Source: Planoprotostelium fungivorum
Lineage: Eukaryota; Evosea; Variosea; Cavosteliida; Cavosteliaceae
Direction: 5' to 3'
NCBI GenBank assembly: GCA_003024175.1
Contig: MDYQ01000129.1
Coordinates: 62,001-126,000 of the forward strand
Length of the DNA stretch: 64,000 bases
The position numbers and the translations under genes are program-made. The notes under the pieces are model-generated. The model was not told the origin of the DNA. It did no database searches and saw nothing but the letters and a program-made list of their open reading frames with translations. Position 1 is the stretch's first letter. The number at the start of each line of letters is the position of its first letter. Of the stretch, positions 12,700-24,780 are shown one piece after another.

Positions 12700-13646
12700 T
12701 TAGACGTGCAATGTCTTGGCTAAATTTCTGGCGTACTCTACGTCTCCCAGCTCTTGTGCCATGACCATCAATCGTTTCTGTTGTTCAACAGAAGGGTACG
12801 TAATCAGCTGGCATCACGTCATCATCAAGATTTTTTTGGCACAATGAGCGTCATTTAGAACAATCACCTCCTGCATCTGATTTCTGTACTCTGAGAGGCC
12901 GAAATAAGCGGGCGTCAAATCGATCCTCTGATCTCTCGCCAAAACAGTCAAGACCTGTACCATGTCATCGACACGTGTTAGGATGGACACTCACATCATG
13001 GTGCCCGGGCGATCTGCACATCTTCTCGACACTCTTCGAAAGTGGGATGATCTTTCTGTCTTCTCTCCTTAAGAGATATTCTAAAGCATTCGTAAAACCT
13101 GTAGCAGCGTAAACATGGAGGATAATGGATGAACGGTGACGGATCACCTCTCTCGATACATATACTTAATACGTTATCGTCTCCAATGGCGGATATGTCC
13201 TTCTTTACATGGCGTGAGCTCGTGAAATGATGACGGTGATCGTACCTCCCATTTTTGAACGATGTATTCCACAGCCTGAGATGATGATCTCTCTAGGGAT
13301 TGCCTCACGATCCAATTGTGGAATACGGACAGTGGAATAATGGGCCGAATCGTGTGATACCATTCACGAGACACCTGCAGGTCATGAATGGCGTTCACGT
13401 CTTCGGCTGACCCTCTGCAATCGACTCCACGTGACGAGTTGTTTTAATTCGGTCTGTGAGGGCTTTCCTTTCTGTTTCACAAATGACTTGGTGGACAGAG
13501 GTATGACGTAGGAGATGATGCTGACGAAGACGTCGGTACCTATGATCGAACATTGAAACAGACACACTGAAAGTGGGTGAGTCAACTGAGCATGATGCCA
13601 ACTCACTCTGGTCTGTGGCTGCAGCGTCACTATCGGTTTTAGACAT
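12700..13646 (-). CDS. F-box-like / ankyrin-type helical repeat protein
   Basis: Starts MSKTDSDAAATDQ; the joined exons read CLFQCSIIGTDVFVSIISYV, then WSRLQRVSREWYHTIRPIIP, a layout like the F-box-like N-terminus of the ankyrin gene at 18.5 kb (hydrophobic helix, then L..V.R.W). The rest is helical with irregular repeats (SQAVEYIVQKWE, DDNVLSICIERGDPSP, TNALEYLLRREDRK, YARNLAKTLHV at the end). At least five introns of 37-50 nt are inferred. It is probably one of a lineage-expanded set of F-box/ankyrin proteins; substrate and partner are unknown. Confidence 0.55.
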
Positions 13647-14187
13647 GAAATTCGTTTATGAATTGTATCGTATGAAGCCACCGTACGATTTCTTCACGGT
13701 GGATGGTACTTGATGACGGCAATCGAAAATAGTCCGTCTCGACCGTTTATATTGATGGCAACAGAAGAAATGGCGACGTTCAACGTAGCTGCCACAAGGA
13801 GTTCGATGGTGTGATGTGATGGGAGCAATATCGCAATTTGCATTGTAAAGCGGCAGTTGAAAATTGAACGATGCGCGGAATCCAACGGCCCAGCCGGGTC
13901 ACATCCGAAGAGCTCTGGTGGACTGTCCCCTTTCTTTCGTCTTCCATAAGATAATTGGAGCTAGCTCTCACGAGGATCGTATTGTCCCGCATGAATAGAT
14001 CGATTCTTGCATGAACCAGTAGCATGAGGCTACCAGAGGATGAATCAGGAGTATCTGTGCGACCTTGGTGAGTTTTGGATGATTATGACTTAGTCAGTTC
14101 ACAGATCAGCTCTACTTCTTTCTGCTCTCTCCATTATACCGAATGAGACAGTCTTGGAAGAAGAAGATGAGATGACTTCTCGTTCTT
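13647..14187. other. Intergenic stretch with one doubtful minus-strand frame
   Basis: A minus-strand frame from 14025 (MLLVHARIDLF, 81 residues) has no recognisable domain and no clear splice partners. I do not call it a gene. Nothing else stands out. Confidence 0.3.
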
Positions 14188-15872
14188 TATATGTGCATCG
14201 CCTCTGTGCTGGTCACTTCCATCATCGCATCATCGTCCTCTTCCGATGAAGATGTATCGTTCGCATCGCTCTCATCGCTGCTGCTGCTGTCGGATTCTGT
14301 TGGGGGATGCACCATCTTCATAGCTGCCTCGATCATCGGCTGTGCTGATGCAAACAGCTCGGGATACTGAGTGAATTCAATATCGAGATGATGATGGTGA
14401 TGATGTCCTCACCCTGGGTTGGACGGAACGTCTGAAATCAGACCACAGACTCCTGTTCTTCTTCGAGATGAGATCACGGAGGACGTGTTGAAAATTTCTC
14501 GGGCTGCAGAAGTTCTGAGTGATGGCAATAGTGTCCGTTAGATTCAAAACCTTCGATGTGATGTGAGATGACGTGTCATACCATGATGGATCACCTGATG
14601 CCACCATCCCGATGGGACGAAGATGATCTCTCCCTCTTCTAAGATGTCTTCAAAGGGTGGCTCTTGTGTGAGTTTGGGATGCACTCGAGCGTAATACTTC
14701 ATCACATCGGGTGATGCATAATATTCGGTGTCGATGAGGGAAGGATCTACACCGGGCGGAATCTGATGTGGAGGATAGAGAGTCCATCTGAGAGGGTCAT
14801 CATGTGTCCCGATGATGGGAGATCACCTCTTTCTGCCCTGTAAGAGGGCGTTCCATGCAGATGTGCCGTGCGGATCTTGATGATATGGACTCCCCGATCT
14901 GGCTGGGCCCGCTAAGAACCAGCGATAGTCTGGGCGGTCTTCGTCACTCATCAGATCAAAGAGGTCGTCTCTGAAAAAGAAGGGGACCTCATACTCTTCC
15001 ATCATGTCGGGTGCCCTCTGCATGAATTTGTTATCAAAGAGGTAGAGTGGCTTGTCGTCCTTGTTGTCTCTCATGTAACGGACGTACTCTTGGAAAGTCA
15101 TCTTGAATGTGTGACCGTCGTCGGTCGTTCCGTTCGTCTTAAACATGACGTTACCGTACTTAGCCAGAAAGTGTCCAGTCATCCATTGTGTCGATGCCTT
15201 CCATGATGATGTGACATTACACAAGATGACGGGGCGGTTGGGTGTCTCGTATTCTCGGATGAAATCCTCCATGGAGAGATTGCTTCGTCGATCGATGGTC
15301 CTACGTACGGATGATAGAGGCTCGAGTGGCATGGTCGCTCTCTGATATTTATCTTCGAGGCGAGGAGCGGGGAGACCTAAAGACGTGAGATGATGGACGG
15401 GTGGAAAGAAACACGTGATGTGTGATGTCAGATATAAGTCCAATGCATCACCTGGAAAGGAGAGACGTTCGTATGAGTAAGAGGGGTAATTCTTTCCTCG
15501 ATGCAGACAAGTTCTGCGCCAAGTTCCTTTCCAGCTGAAATTGGCCTCTTTGTTCTCTACATATGCTGCCAGGCACAACTCCTTCCACTGATGATGGTGT
15601 CAATACTGTCTGTCAAGACCATGTAACCTCACCAGTTCCTCTTGATGTGAAATGAGGTAAAAGTATCGACTGACGAGGGCGCAAGCTCTGAGCGATTCCC
15701 AATCAAACTGCACAAACAGTTCCAGCAATTCATCATCATCCAAGACGGAGAAGAAGCCAAGGCTGTCCTTCCTTCTGGCCTTTCTCGAAGACATGATGTG
15801 ATGTCTGCGCCGTTGTAAAGATGAGGCGATTTTGTCGATGGAAAATTCGCCTTCAGATCCCTTCTCATGCAT
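14188..15872 (-). CDS. F-box plus JmjC-domain 2-oxoglutarate/Fe(II) oxygenase, JMJD6-like
   Basis: N-terminal F-box-like helices (LDDDELLELFVQFDWESLRA, ALVSRYFYLIS) are followed by a JmjC cupin. The iron ligands are visible: HQD in SGSPYHQDPHGTSAWNALL and a distal histidine in EIIFVPSGWWHQVLNLTDTI. The strings GTSAWNALLQGRKRW and TIAITQNF closely resemble the JMJD6/PSR group, whose members hydroxylate lysine in nuclear proteins. The C-terminus is Ser/Asp/Glu-rich (ESDSSSSDESDAND). Introns inferred include one near 15605-15650 joining HQEEL to WKELCL, and one of about 46 nt after WWHQ. The in-frame ATG at 15870-15872 gives MHEKGSEG; MSSRKARR further in is an alternative. Only about 10 bp separate this start from the divergent VPS9 gene. 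Confidence 0.88.
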
Positions 15873-15882
15873 GCGGTAAAAG

Positions 15883-17896
15883 ATGGACACACAAGAGGAT
15901 TTACATTATAATCCCTTCTTTAAGATCCTGAAGACCCGATTCGCGAGGATATACTCCCAAGCCGAGAAGAATTGCTCCTTAATCTGTGTCCCGCAGGCTT
16001 CATTATGTACCGGATTAGAGTTCAGTCTTCCGTTCATCCGTGAGTGGGGTTATTCACGCTACTGCCGAATCATCGCTGTCCTATCACGCTGACACGTCCG
16101 TAGAGGATCACATCTTCTCACCGTCGCCTTATTTTGCAGGCCAATTTCAGAGCGCCACGAACAAGTCCGTCGAGATTCAGGACAATCATATCGTTTCTAA
16201 AAGTGGTATGTTCACTTCCCAATCTCGATGAGACACCTCCATCCTGTCAATTGATCATCTTCAGGTTTCGATCGACCCACCCGAGTCAAGATCTTATTCG
16301 AAGAGTTGTTTTATAATCAAGAGTACAAACCGTTTCGTGTCTTGTGCATCGAGACACCATTGGTCGGCCCAGTGAGGGTGATGCAACTTTGTCTTCCCTT
16401 CCATCACTGAGCGAATGTAGAGACCTGTATCTTCCATCACCCACTTCCCCACAGAGAGATCACTCGACATGTGAGTAGGAAGGCACATGAGAGCGCCTCG
16501 AGTCTGACTCTTTCAGTTGCCAGGATTTCCTGCAGAGTTCAGATGAGAATGAGCTGGTCTTGAGGAAGATCGATGATCTTGCAGAAGAATTCAACACGAG
16601 TTACGTCTTTGTTAAAGGTTTCATCGAGCACGCCAGAAAGAGAGTGGGCAACATCAGGTGATCGATGTCATTTTGAATGATGAGACGCTGATGGATGGAA
16701 CAGAGAACAGTCGACGGAATACCTACTGTGTGCCAATTCAGACTACCGTAAACTGTATAAAGAGGACAGCCCCAAATTGGCAGAGCTGGAGCAGATCATA
16801 GAGAGCTATCTGTTGGGAAAGTTGCACACGAGGCTGTTCACAGATTACGTCGAAGTCCTGTACAAAGAAGAAGACGAGAAGACGAATGCCATTCGTAAGA
16901 GAATGCATTCTTTATCTCAAAACGACCTAGGTACGTCTATCTACATCCAATCGATTTCATTCGAATTCATCTCTGACGCATGAGAAAGAATAAAAGACAT
17001 TCAAATTGATATATTTTACAGGCATCAGACCGGAGCTGCAGTGTGACTTGACTGCAGCAGCAGAACGTCTGAACGAATTGGATGACCTCACGACCCCACT
17101 GGAAAAGCTTCACAAGTGCCAGGCTGTCATTGATTGTATCAACAACACCGTTGGAGAACATCTGGCAAACACACACTCTCAAGGTTCGTCATCTCTTACA
17201 TCATCATCATCATGAAAATATTTGTAATCTATATCATCACCATCATGAACAATTCCATCAACACACTGCGGACATTCATTTGTGGACAGATTCGGTTGCA
17301 ACCGATGATCTCATCCCGCTTCTCGTTCACGTCATGCTTCAGTGCTCTCTCTTGACTCTCGTCTCCAATCTCAACTACATGGAGAGTTTCATCTTCTGCA
17401 ACATCGCCAACACCACTCTAGGGTAATCATCACAATCACATCACCTTCCATCGTCTGAACGGCATTCAGTTTCACTCTCGTCACTTTTCGAGCGGCCGTG
17501 CAGTTTCTCGATGGAGATCATGTGCAGCGCCACTTTTTGAAGGATGAGCCGCCCGTGATTAGTCCACGAAATCGTGTGCTCGTGTCTGTTCCCAGCCGCT
17601 CCTCTTTTCGTGCCTCAGTCATCTCCCCCGAAGACTCCAGCTGGAGAGAGAGAAGTATGACGATGAGCGATGCACCATCGAAGAAGACCGTGGAACCGAA
17701 TCGTCTGATGAAGAGTGGACCATTGTCCACATCGACGACGTCACTGACCAATGGAGGGAAGACGAAATCAACGGCGAGGTCTCCTCCACAGATATTGAGC
17801 AGACCGCCAGATGTCATAGACCTCGATACGAAAGAGCCATCCATCCAATCTCTCGTCAACAAACTCCAACGCTCTGCCACATGGAATTCATCGTGA
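15883..17896 (+). CDS. VPS9-domain protein, probable Rab5-family guanine nucleotide exchange factor
   Basis: The VPS9 core is clear: TTPLEKLHKCQAVIDCINNT, VATDDLIPLLVHVMLQC, NLNYMESF and FRAAVQFLDGD, with the Asp of the DD(L/I)IP motif that forces GDP from Rab5-like GTPases. An about 340-residue N-terminal region contains mostly helices (LAELEQIIESYLLGK). The C-terminus is Ser/Pro-rich and probably disordered, ending LQRSATWNSS. Start MDTQEDLHYNPFF at 15883. Introns include 16040-16103 and 16206-16264. Between about 16372 and 16519 the frame is kept only if a 14-nt micro-exon is used (see findings). A role in endosomal traffic is family inference and fits with the TBC GAP and CARMIL genes in the window. 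Confidence 0.85.
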
Positions 17897-17978
17897 TAAA
17901 GTAGACGTTTTGATTCTCTCCTCCATGCATCACTTGACATTTGAAAAGATTACCCAAATGAGGTGTTGAAAATGCCTT

Positions 17979-18311
17979 TTACTGGGTAAGTGCTTTTCTC
18001 ATGGCTTCGGTGGCAACGCTATCCTTTGGCTCCTTGGACAGCTCGGCCTCGAATGCAGCTCTGGCTCTGTCTTTGGGGGTGCCGAGGGCCTTTCTGGCGG
18101 CGGCAGCCTCCTCCTCGATCTTGGATAATTCCTTCTCCAAGTTGGGGATGACCTTCTGCAGGTAGCTCTGGACGTCTGAACACGTTAGATGTGGAGACAT
18201 ATCAAATCTCTAAAACGTACCGACTCCTTTGGTGGCGTAGGTTCTTTGGATATGGATGGGTGTCGGTCTGACCGAAGTGAGTCCTCTGAATGCGGCAGCA
18301 GATCTCAGCAT
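17979..18311 (-). CDS. Small mitochondrial-targeted helical protein
   Basis: A 95-residue product from two exons (intron 18176-18220). The first 25 residues (MLRSAAAFRGLTSVRPTPIH) are Arg/Ser/Ala-rich and without acids, a typical mitochondrial presequence. The rest is a single long amphipathic helix (LEKELSKIEEEAAAARKALG), ending EAMRKALTQ. Size and helix recall small subunits or regulators of the ATP synthase, but I see no diagnostic motif, so the function is left open. Confidence 0.75.
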
Positions 18312-18472
18312 GGTGGAAGTAGAGATGATGTGCTTTTGCGAGGGAGAATAAATTCGAAAATAAAATTGCCAATTTGGAGTTTAGCATTTTGATAGACCTC
18401 ACGCCACATCGGGGTGCCTACTCATTTGGGAGAAGCAGAGCGCACACATCTGAGACAACAAATACAGAAACT

Positions 18473-19754
18473 ATGGGGTGTGACTTAGAGCCATACCAAA
18501 CCTTGCCACGCAATCGTCCATCGTTTCTGAGCGACGAGAGGTACAACAAGAAGAGGAAAGTGAAAACGATAGAGATAGATTCTCTCGAGGGCTGCGAAGG
18601 TGAGCATCATCTCTTTGATGATCGATGGGCTGACGATATGAAGAATGCTATCTGTCATCAGAGTTTATCGGTGAAGACGTCCTCAAACTCATCTTAAGCT
18701 ACTTGTTCAGTGGATTCTATCTGGCAGAGGATGCGAGATCGATCACACTGAAATTACCCAACCTCAATCAGAGGACCTACCTTCGTTATTGGTTCACTGC
18801 TCAACTCGTCTGTCAAGAGTGGAGAGAACTGACATGGTCAATGATCGATCACGCCATGTATTGTGATTGGCCCATTCGAACATCAGCGCAGCGAGGTCTC
18901 GCACAGAGTGTCAACCGACTATTGAGAGAATCGAAAGTGTCTCCAGGTGCGGAGAACAATTACGCTCTGTGTAGAGCCGCAGAGGAAGGTTGGTGCATTC
19001 AACTCGACATCCTGAATCATCTCGAATGACATGAGACAGGCCACACGCAAGTCGTTCGACTCCTTCTCACCGATGAGAGAGTCGATCCATCGGCGAAAGA
19101 CAATTGTGCCCTGCGATTGGCAGCCGAGAATGGCCACGCTGACACCGTCTGGCTCCTCTTAACGGATAAGAGAGTCGATCCCTCCGCCAAAGAGAACTAC
19201 TCCCTCCGATGGGCGGCTGATGAAGGTGAGATGATGTGACACGTAAGAGGCGCGTCGTCTCAAATACACAGGCCACACAGACATCGTTCGTCTCCTCCTG
19301 AGCGATAAGAGAGTGGATCCTGGTGTGAGAGACCATTACATGATCAGAAAGGCATCAGAGAATGGACACACCGAGACAGTTCGTCTCATGTTATCTCATC
19401 GATCGGTGGACCCTACGGCAGAAGACAATTACGCTCTCCGAATGGCCGCGAAGAATGGACACACGAACACAGTCCGTCTGCTGCTGTCTGACCCCAGAAT
19501 CAACCCGAGCGCCAAAAATCATTTTGCTTTGCGGTGAGTTTCATTTTATGACTCCCCTTTTGTTTCGGTGAAACCTAGATTTCATTTGGATGAGACTCTG
19601 ATTTCATTCGGATGAGAAGACTGATGGACGTAGGATGGCAACGTCGGGAGGGCATGTGGAGACAGTCAGGCTATTGATCCACAGGATCGATCCTGCGGCG
19701 GGTTTATTGGCCATGGCCGAGCACTACAGACAGCACGGTACCAGCGAGAAATGA
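18473..19754 (+). CDS. F-box-like ankyrin-repeat protein
   Basis: A 340-residue protein from five exons (introns 18600-18661, 18989-19039, 19226-19271, 19534-19633). N-terminus: FIGEDVLKLILSYLFSGFYL and AQLVCQEWRELTWSMID, an F-box-like pair of helices. About eight ankyrin repeats follow with a near-constant phrase, such as NGHADTVWLLLTDKRVDPSA, ENGHTETVRLMLSHRSVDP and NGHTNTVRLLLSDPRINPSA. Their sameness suggests recent repeat duplication, and three introns fall at the same repeat position (before GH-T). It is likely an SCF-type substrate receptor or scaffold. Confidence 0.85.
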
Positions 19755-20106
19755 TCGAAATGCATCGAACAATGAATGTAGATAATGAATGTACAATGTC
19801 ATTGAATCACTTTCCTTCATGTTCTTGTGATGAGCGAGTCATGATCAGCGAACTGAACTCATTGCGCCATCCATCTGCGGCGATCAGAGATGATCAACGT
19901 TTAGCGATCTTCAATGCATGCGAGCAATCGAATGGTGTATCATGTACACAAACTGTCCGTGGTGGGATGGTATCACGATCGTGATACATACGCACGAACA
20001 ATAAAATAGAATGAAAGCGCTGGAGTTCAATAAGTCACCGCGAGTTTGACAGCCACCTTTGTCACGAAATTACCACTTTTCAGGCAGTTTGCGGGTCGGC
20101 TGCAAG
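19755..20106. other. Intergenic promoter stretch with an 18-bp perfect palindrome
   Basis: 352 bp between same-strand genes. It contains GTATCACGATCGTGATAC at 19970-19987, its own reverse complement, about 120 bp upstream of the next start. No gene is seen. Confidence 0.6.
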
Positions 20107-23100
20107 ATGAGGGCGCATCACCTCTTTGTCCTCTTCTCTCTATTGTCTATCGCAGAGGGCATCCTTCGCTTTCAAGTGATGATTCACACATCGGCGTGCA
20201 TTCCTGACACACATTTACAGAAAGGGCAACAGATCATCTATGAAGTAGAGGGACAGCTCGACACGACCGGATGGTCGGCTCAAACTGGTGCCACAACTCG
20301 AGGTGCGATGGGCAAATTGACTTCTCGTTTGATAATCGAATGTATGGGCTCTGTATGGGTGAGACATCTGAGACATCTTCCTTTTCTCTGATCTAGAATA
20401 GAATGACACTCTCTATTCTTTCACTAGCAACCTGTATGGCACCTCTGTGTCAAGCAATGATGAGACACCCCAACAAGCCAACGATTGGACGAAGCCTTTA
20501 GGTCTGCCCGTCGCTTTCTTTCAGTCCAATTATGGCAAGGTAGAGAACATCCTTCACAATCTGTTAGACGATCCGTACCTAGAGAAGGTGAGTTCACGAA
20601 TCGTCTCTTGAATCTAAAGAGACGAGATCAAACTGGGCGCCATCAGTGCTCTGAGTACACACATCGATAGAAAAGGTAACATCGAGATCGAAGAGAAAGA
20701 TGTCATTGGTGTGCATCGCAGTCAAGTATCCATCAGCTCTTCGGGAGATCATATCCTTGTCCGAAAGACGTGAGCCGATCTCATCTCATCTTTACAATCT
20801 CATTTTCCATCAGATTCGATCAGTCCCAAGTCATTTCTTTCACCGATGAGAGACTGCACCGTGACAACGTCAAATTGAAGGTCAACGCCCAACATCTCGT
20901 CCATCCATCGGGTTACATCACCGAGGGCAACGTCGATCAGAACGTCCACCTTCTCAACGTCAACTCTGTCCCAGTGAGATCATCTAAAGACTCTTAGTGA
21001 AAGAGAGACTGACTACAATCAGGAGAGAAAGAGAGACGATGAAGCAACGGAGATGTCGCTGTCATCCAGTGGTGTCATCACGATGAGAGTGAATGGACAA
21101 CCGAGCACGAAGAGGTCAGACGCTTATGTGTCTGGTTTGTCTGTAGACCTTTCACGTGAGTTCGATGATCTCATGTCACGTTGCATCATCACAATGCATC
21201 GACTCATCTTCACTAGTTGTAGATGGATACGTCCAGGCAAATTTGTTCGAAGCAGCCAGATCCAATCTAAAGAGGGTGAACGAGAGAGAATTTTCCGTGG
21301 AAAAGTTGGCGGCACTCCTCGAACAAATGAATCAAATCCCCGCGGGAAAGATAAACCACGAGAGAGTGGCTCACGTCATGACACAAGTGATGATGTCATC
21401 ACACGTCATCTCTGACCGTGTCAGATGGCTCAGCATTTGAACGGTGGAAGTGAGGGAAATTTCGACAAGATCCACGAGGTCCTGATGGACATGGAAAACG
21501 TACCGTACGCATTTGTAGATCGATTGTTTGGTGTATTGTCATCGGTAGCCTCTCGATCAGCGGAAAAACTATTGATCCGGTTCGGACTCGACTCTGATTC
21601 ACGTCGGGTGAGATTTCATCGAGATTTCGATTCGTGTTGACAATTGTAGACGGTGGAGAGAGCTCTCGTTGCGTTTCACAAAGTGAAGGACACTTCGGAT
21701 GCAGCTCATCGACGCATCATGAAGTTGGCGTCTCACGATGATGACGAGATATCATCTGCGGCGCTCCTGGCTCTCGGTACGATATCTTCGAGAGTGAAGA
21801 ATGAAGAGATGCATCTCACCCTCAGACAATTGATTCAGACGAGAAGTAGTGAGTCATCATCACGATGTCATCATCCATCATCCCTCGATCATCGATCGTC
21901 ATCCATCGATCATCATCCGACATTCATCGACGTGAAAGTCACATCAACATCGATCATCACACATCACATCTTGATGACGATCCATCAACGTCACTTCAAC
22001 GATCGATGCCCCGATGTGACTCCACGACCGATATGTGATGTAGATTCGAACTCGATGGCCTCCCTCTCTTCTCTCTACGCTATCACCAACTCGAAATTCT
22101 TTTCCACGCAAGACATCATCCGCCTCAACTTCCACCTTCACCCCGATCACCAGGTACGACATCTCACGTGACATCTCATCGACACCCTCTAGGTCAGGCG
22201 ACACTCTCTACACATCGTCCGAAGCCTCGCTACAGATTCAGAATATCCTTACAATTATTCTCGCTCTGCTGGTCGGTATCACATCTACATCGATTGAGTT
22301 GACCATTCACAGCCAAGTCTGTTGGGGGCACCTCTGCAGGTGCCACATTCTCAGCTCAAGTTTTTGTTGGAACAAATTTCAATTGCAAGGAGAAGGATTT
22401 CGATTTTGATCTGAGGGCTCAGGCTTCGTCTTCTGTGACTCTGTTCGAGAAGACTGTTCCTGCCGTGGACATGTCCGCCGATTTCGGACAATCGAACGGA
22501 GTGATGCACGAGAATCAGGCTGTGTTGAAGGTGATCGTCATGTCATCCATCACGATCACGATGATGATCGCAATCGCGATACGATGATTGACGATCGTGA
22601 TGTTGATGAATGACACGATATCAGGTAGGAGGTCAAGTCGTCAAGGTGGTACCTCTCGACATGGGATCGGATTGTCAGGAGGGCAGTCAGGCTCTCCAAG
22701 AGATGAACTTTCTCGGCTTCGACGTCAGTTACACCATGTGGGTCACCATCATCCCAGTCAAATTCACCGCATCGACACACTTCCGAGTAGACGCGAGCGT
22801 TCATCACGAATATTGCCCGATGAAGGTGATGAGTTCACACGTTGCATCTGATGATGATGATTGAAACGTGAACAGCTGACGGCTACGGCGTATCTGGTCC
22901 CCGAGGCGGCTTTTGTCTTGTCAGGCAGCGCTGACATTGACTTGATCATCATCAAGACGGGAACTCGTCTGTCTGGCACTCTCGATGGAGCTCTCGTCCC
23001 TCGCCTGTGAGATCCGTCCTCGAAGATCATCATCATCCGATCTCCTCCATCATCATTATCACATCACATCATCGTCCTCACCTCTATGATAGTTCTCTGT

Positions 23101-23312
23101 GGGGCTCTGAATGCAAAGCCGGTGCGTCCGTCGAAGCTCAAAATGGAGCCATGCAGGTCGACTTCAAGAGCTACGTGCAGAGACAAAAGTGCTTCCTTTG
23201 GTATTTCAACTGCAAGCCAGGACCATCGACAGAGAAAGATTGGTTCGTCTGGGAGACGGAGCCTTCTACGCAGCAACTCTGGTCTTATAATGCCACCATC
23301 AACACCAAATAA
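20107..23312 (+). CDS. Large secreted protein, possibly lipid-transfer (vitellogenin-N-like)
   Basis: Starts with a signal peptide (MRAHHLFVLFSLLSIAEG). About a dozen introns separate the exons. The first part is beta-rich (GQQIIYEVEGQLDTTGW, VSISSSGDHILVRKTF). The middle is helical with paired helices like the superhelix of large lipid-transfer proteins (REFSVEKLAALLEQMNQIP, YAFVDRLFGVLSSVASRSA, RRIMKLASHDDDEISSAALL). The last third is beta-rich with several cysteines (NFNCKEKDFDFDLRAQ, CFLWYFNCKPGPS), ending LWSYNATINTK. That order (sheet, helical superhelix, sheet) resembles vitellogenin/apolipoprotein N-termini, but I cannot confirm homology by eye. Being secreted is well supported; lipid carriage is a guess. 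Confidence 0.6.
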
Positions 23313-23486
23313 AACAACGACACGACACTGGCGTGATGTGATGATGGCAATTTCCTGGACACACAATCATCGGATCTGATGTAATCATGCAGAGGTATCG
23401 CACCTTGCGTCAATATCGAATGCATCCCTCTGAATTCCAGATGTCTCTGTATGATATCACCTCCGTCACTTCTGACGATCGTCAAG

Positions 23487-24780
23487 ATGCCAGAGGTTGG
23501 ACGCGTCTACGACGATGACCATGGTCACTGAGATTGCGATTGCCACAGTCGATCGACCGCTTTGCCAGATGTTATCGTCTGATGGATAAAGAAGAGGAAG
23601 CTCTCTCGATTCTTAGAACGTGCATGCAGGGTCTGCTTGAAAACGTTCATTTCTTCAGAAACGCACCGCAAGAAGAGAGTGTGGATCAATTGCTGGCCAA
23701 CTTGGGTGTCAGCCTCAAGGTAATGACAGACTCGAAGACACATTCATCCGACTGACGAGATCGACAGAAAATAGATGATAGAAAGAAAGAGCTGCAAGAG
23801 AAAGAGGAGAGGTGGAAACTGCTCGAGCAGAAGATGGATGAAAACTTGGCCAAGGTTTCACAGAAGATCACGCTCGATGTGGGAGGCAAGAAGTACACAA
23901 CTTCAAAGGACACTCTTATGTCGATACCCGGCACGTACTTCACTGGACTTCTCGGTAGTGGACGCTGGAAGGTGTCCAACATCTTCCTTTTTCTCTCCTC
24001 CATCTCTGATTGACACGTGAGACAGCCAGAGGCAGACGGCTCTTACTTCATCGATCGAGATCGAAAACTGTTCCACTACGTCTTGCAGCTCCTTCGCACG
24101 GGCGAGATGTCCCTCGACACTCTAAGCGAGAAACAAAAGAAGGATCTGAAGAGAGAGCTGGAGTACTATCTCATTCCATGGAATTCATCTTCTGCGCAGC
24201 CAAGCATTCAGCTTGACACCAGTGACATCCTCAGTGCACAGTACACAACAAAGATTGAAGAATGGCTTGGGGGAGGAAAGAAGATGGGAGAGCGTCTCTA
24301 CAAGGCCACTGAGCATGGATTCAAAGCGTTAGTCTTTCACCGTCTCTGTGATGGAAAGGTGAGAGACATCGATGCATGACGAGAGGAGTGAAGAGAGATG
24401 CAGGGACCGACGGTAGTGGTCGTCCAATCGGACAACGACTCTCTCTTTGGTGGCTATGCCCAATATTCATGGTCCTCTGCGGGTGCCTATATCACCTCAA
24501 CAGAGAGTTTCTTGTTTGCTCTGAAAAATCCACAACATAACTGCTCTCCTCAAGCTCAAGGCTCTGGGATCACCACAGTATTCAATGCATGGTGCAGCTA
24601 TTACCGGTCCCACTTTTGGTGGTGGGCATGATTTCCAAATATGTAATGGATCGAGGCTGGCTCTTACACAGACTTGCCCTCGTATGTACATACGAGGATA
24701 TGACGGGGAAGGGTAATGCATTGTTCACAGGCGCACGCAATTTCCAAACCAAAGAGATTGAAGTGTACAGGGTCATATGA
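23487..24780 (+). CDS. KCTD-type BTB plus TLDc protein with broken frame in the TLDc domain
   Basis: Exons at 23487-23495, 23549-23719, 23768-about 23971, 24026-24358 and 24404 on give an N-terminal helical part, a coiled coil, and a potassium-channel tetramerisation BTB (ITLDVGGKKYTTSKDTLMSI, YFIDRDRKLFHYVLQLLRTG). A TLDc domain follows (HRLCDGKGPTVVVVQSDND, FGGYAQYSWSSAGAYI). Beyond 24530 the TLDc match shifts frame: MHGAAITGPTFGGGHDF lies in a second frame and NALFTGARNFQTKEIEVYRV in a third, with no intron that would restore it. So the gene is either a recent pseudogene or carries assembly indels; one break is beside an AAAAA run. A perfect 18-bp palindrome (CTCGTATGTACATACGAG) sits at the last shift. 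TLDc proteins act in oxidative-stress and V-ATPase regulation. Confidence 0.75.

Noticed and set aside
13780-14025. An 81-codon minus-strand frame between the F-box-like and JmjC genes
   Set aside because: No homology, no splice partners and an unremarkable start; kept only as an unassigned stretch.
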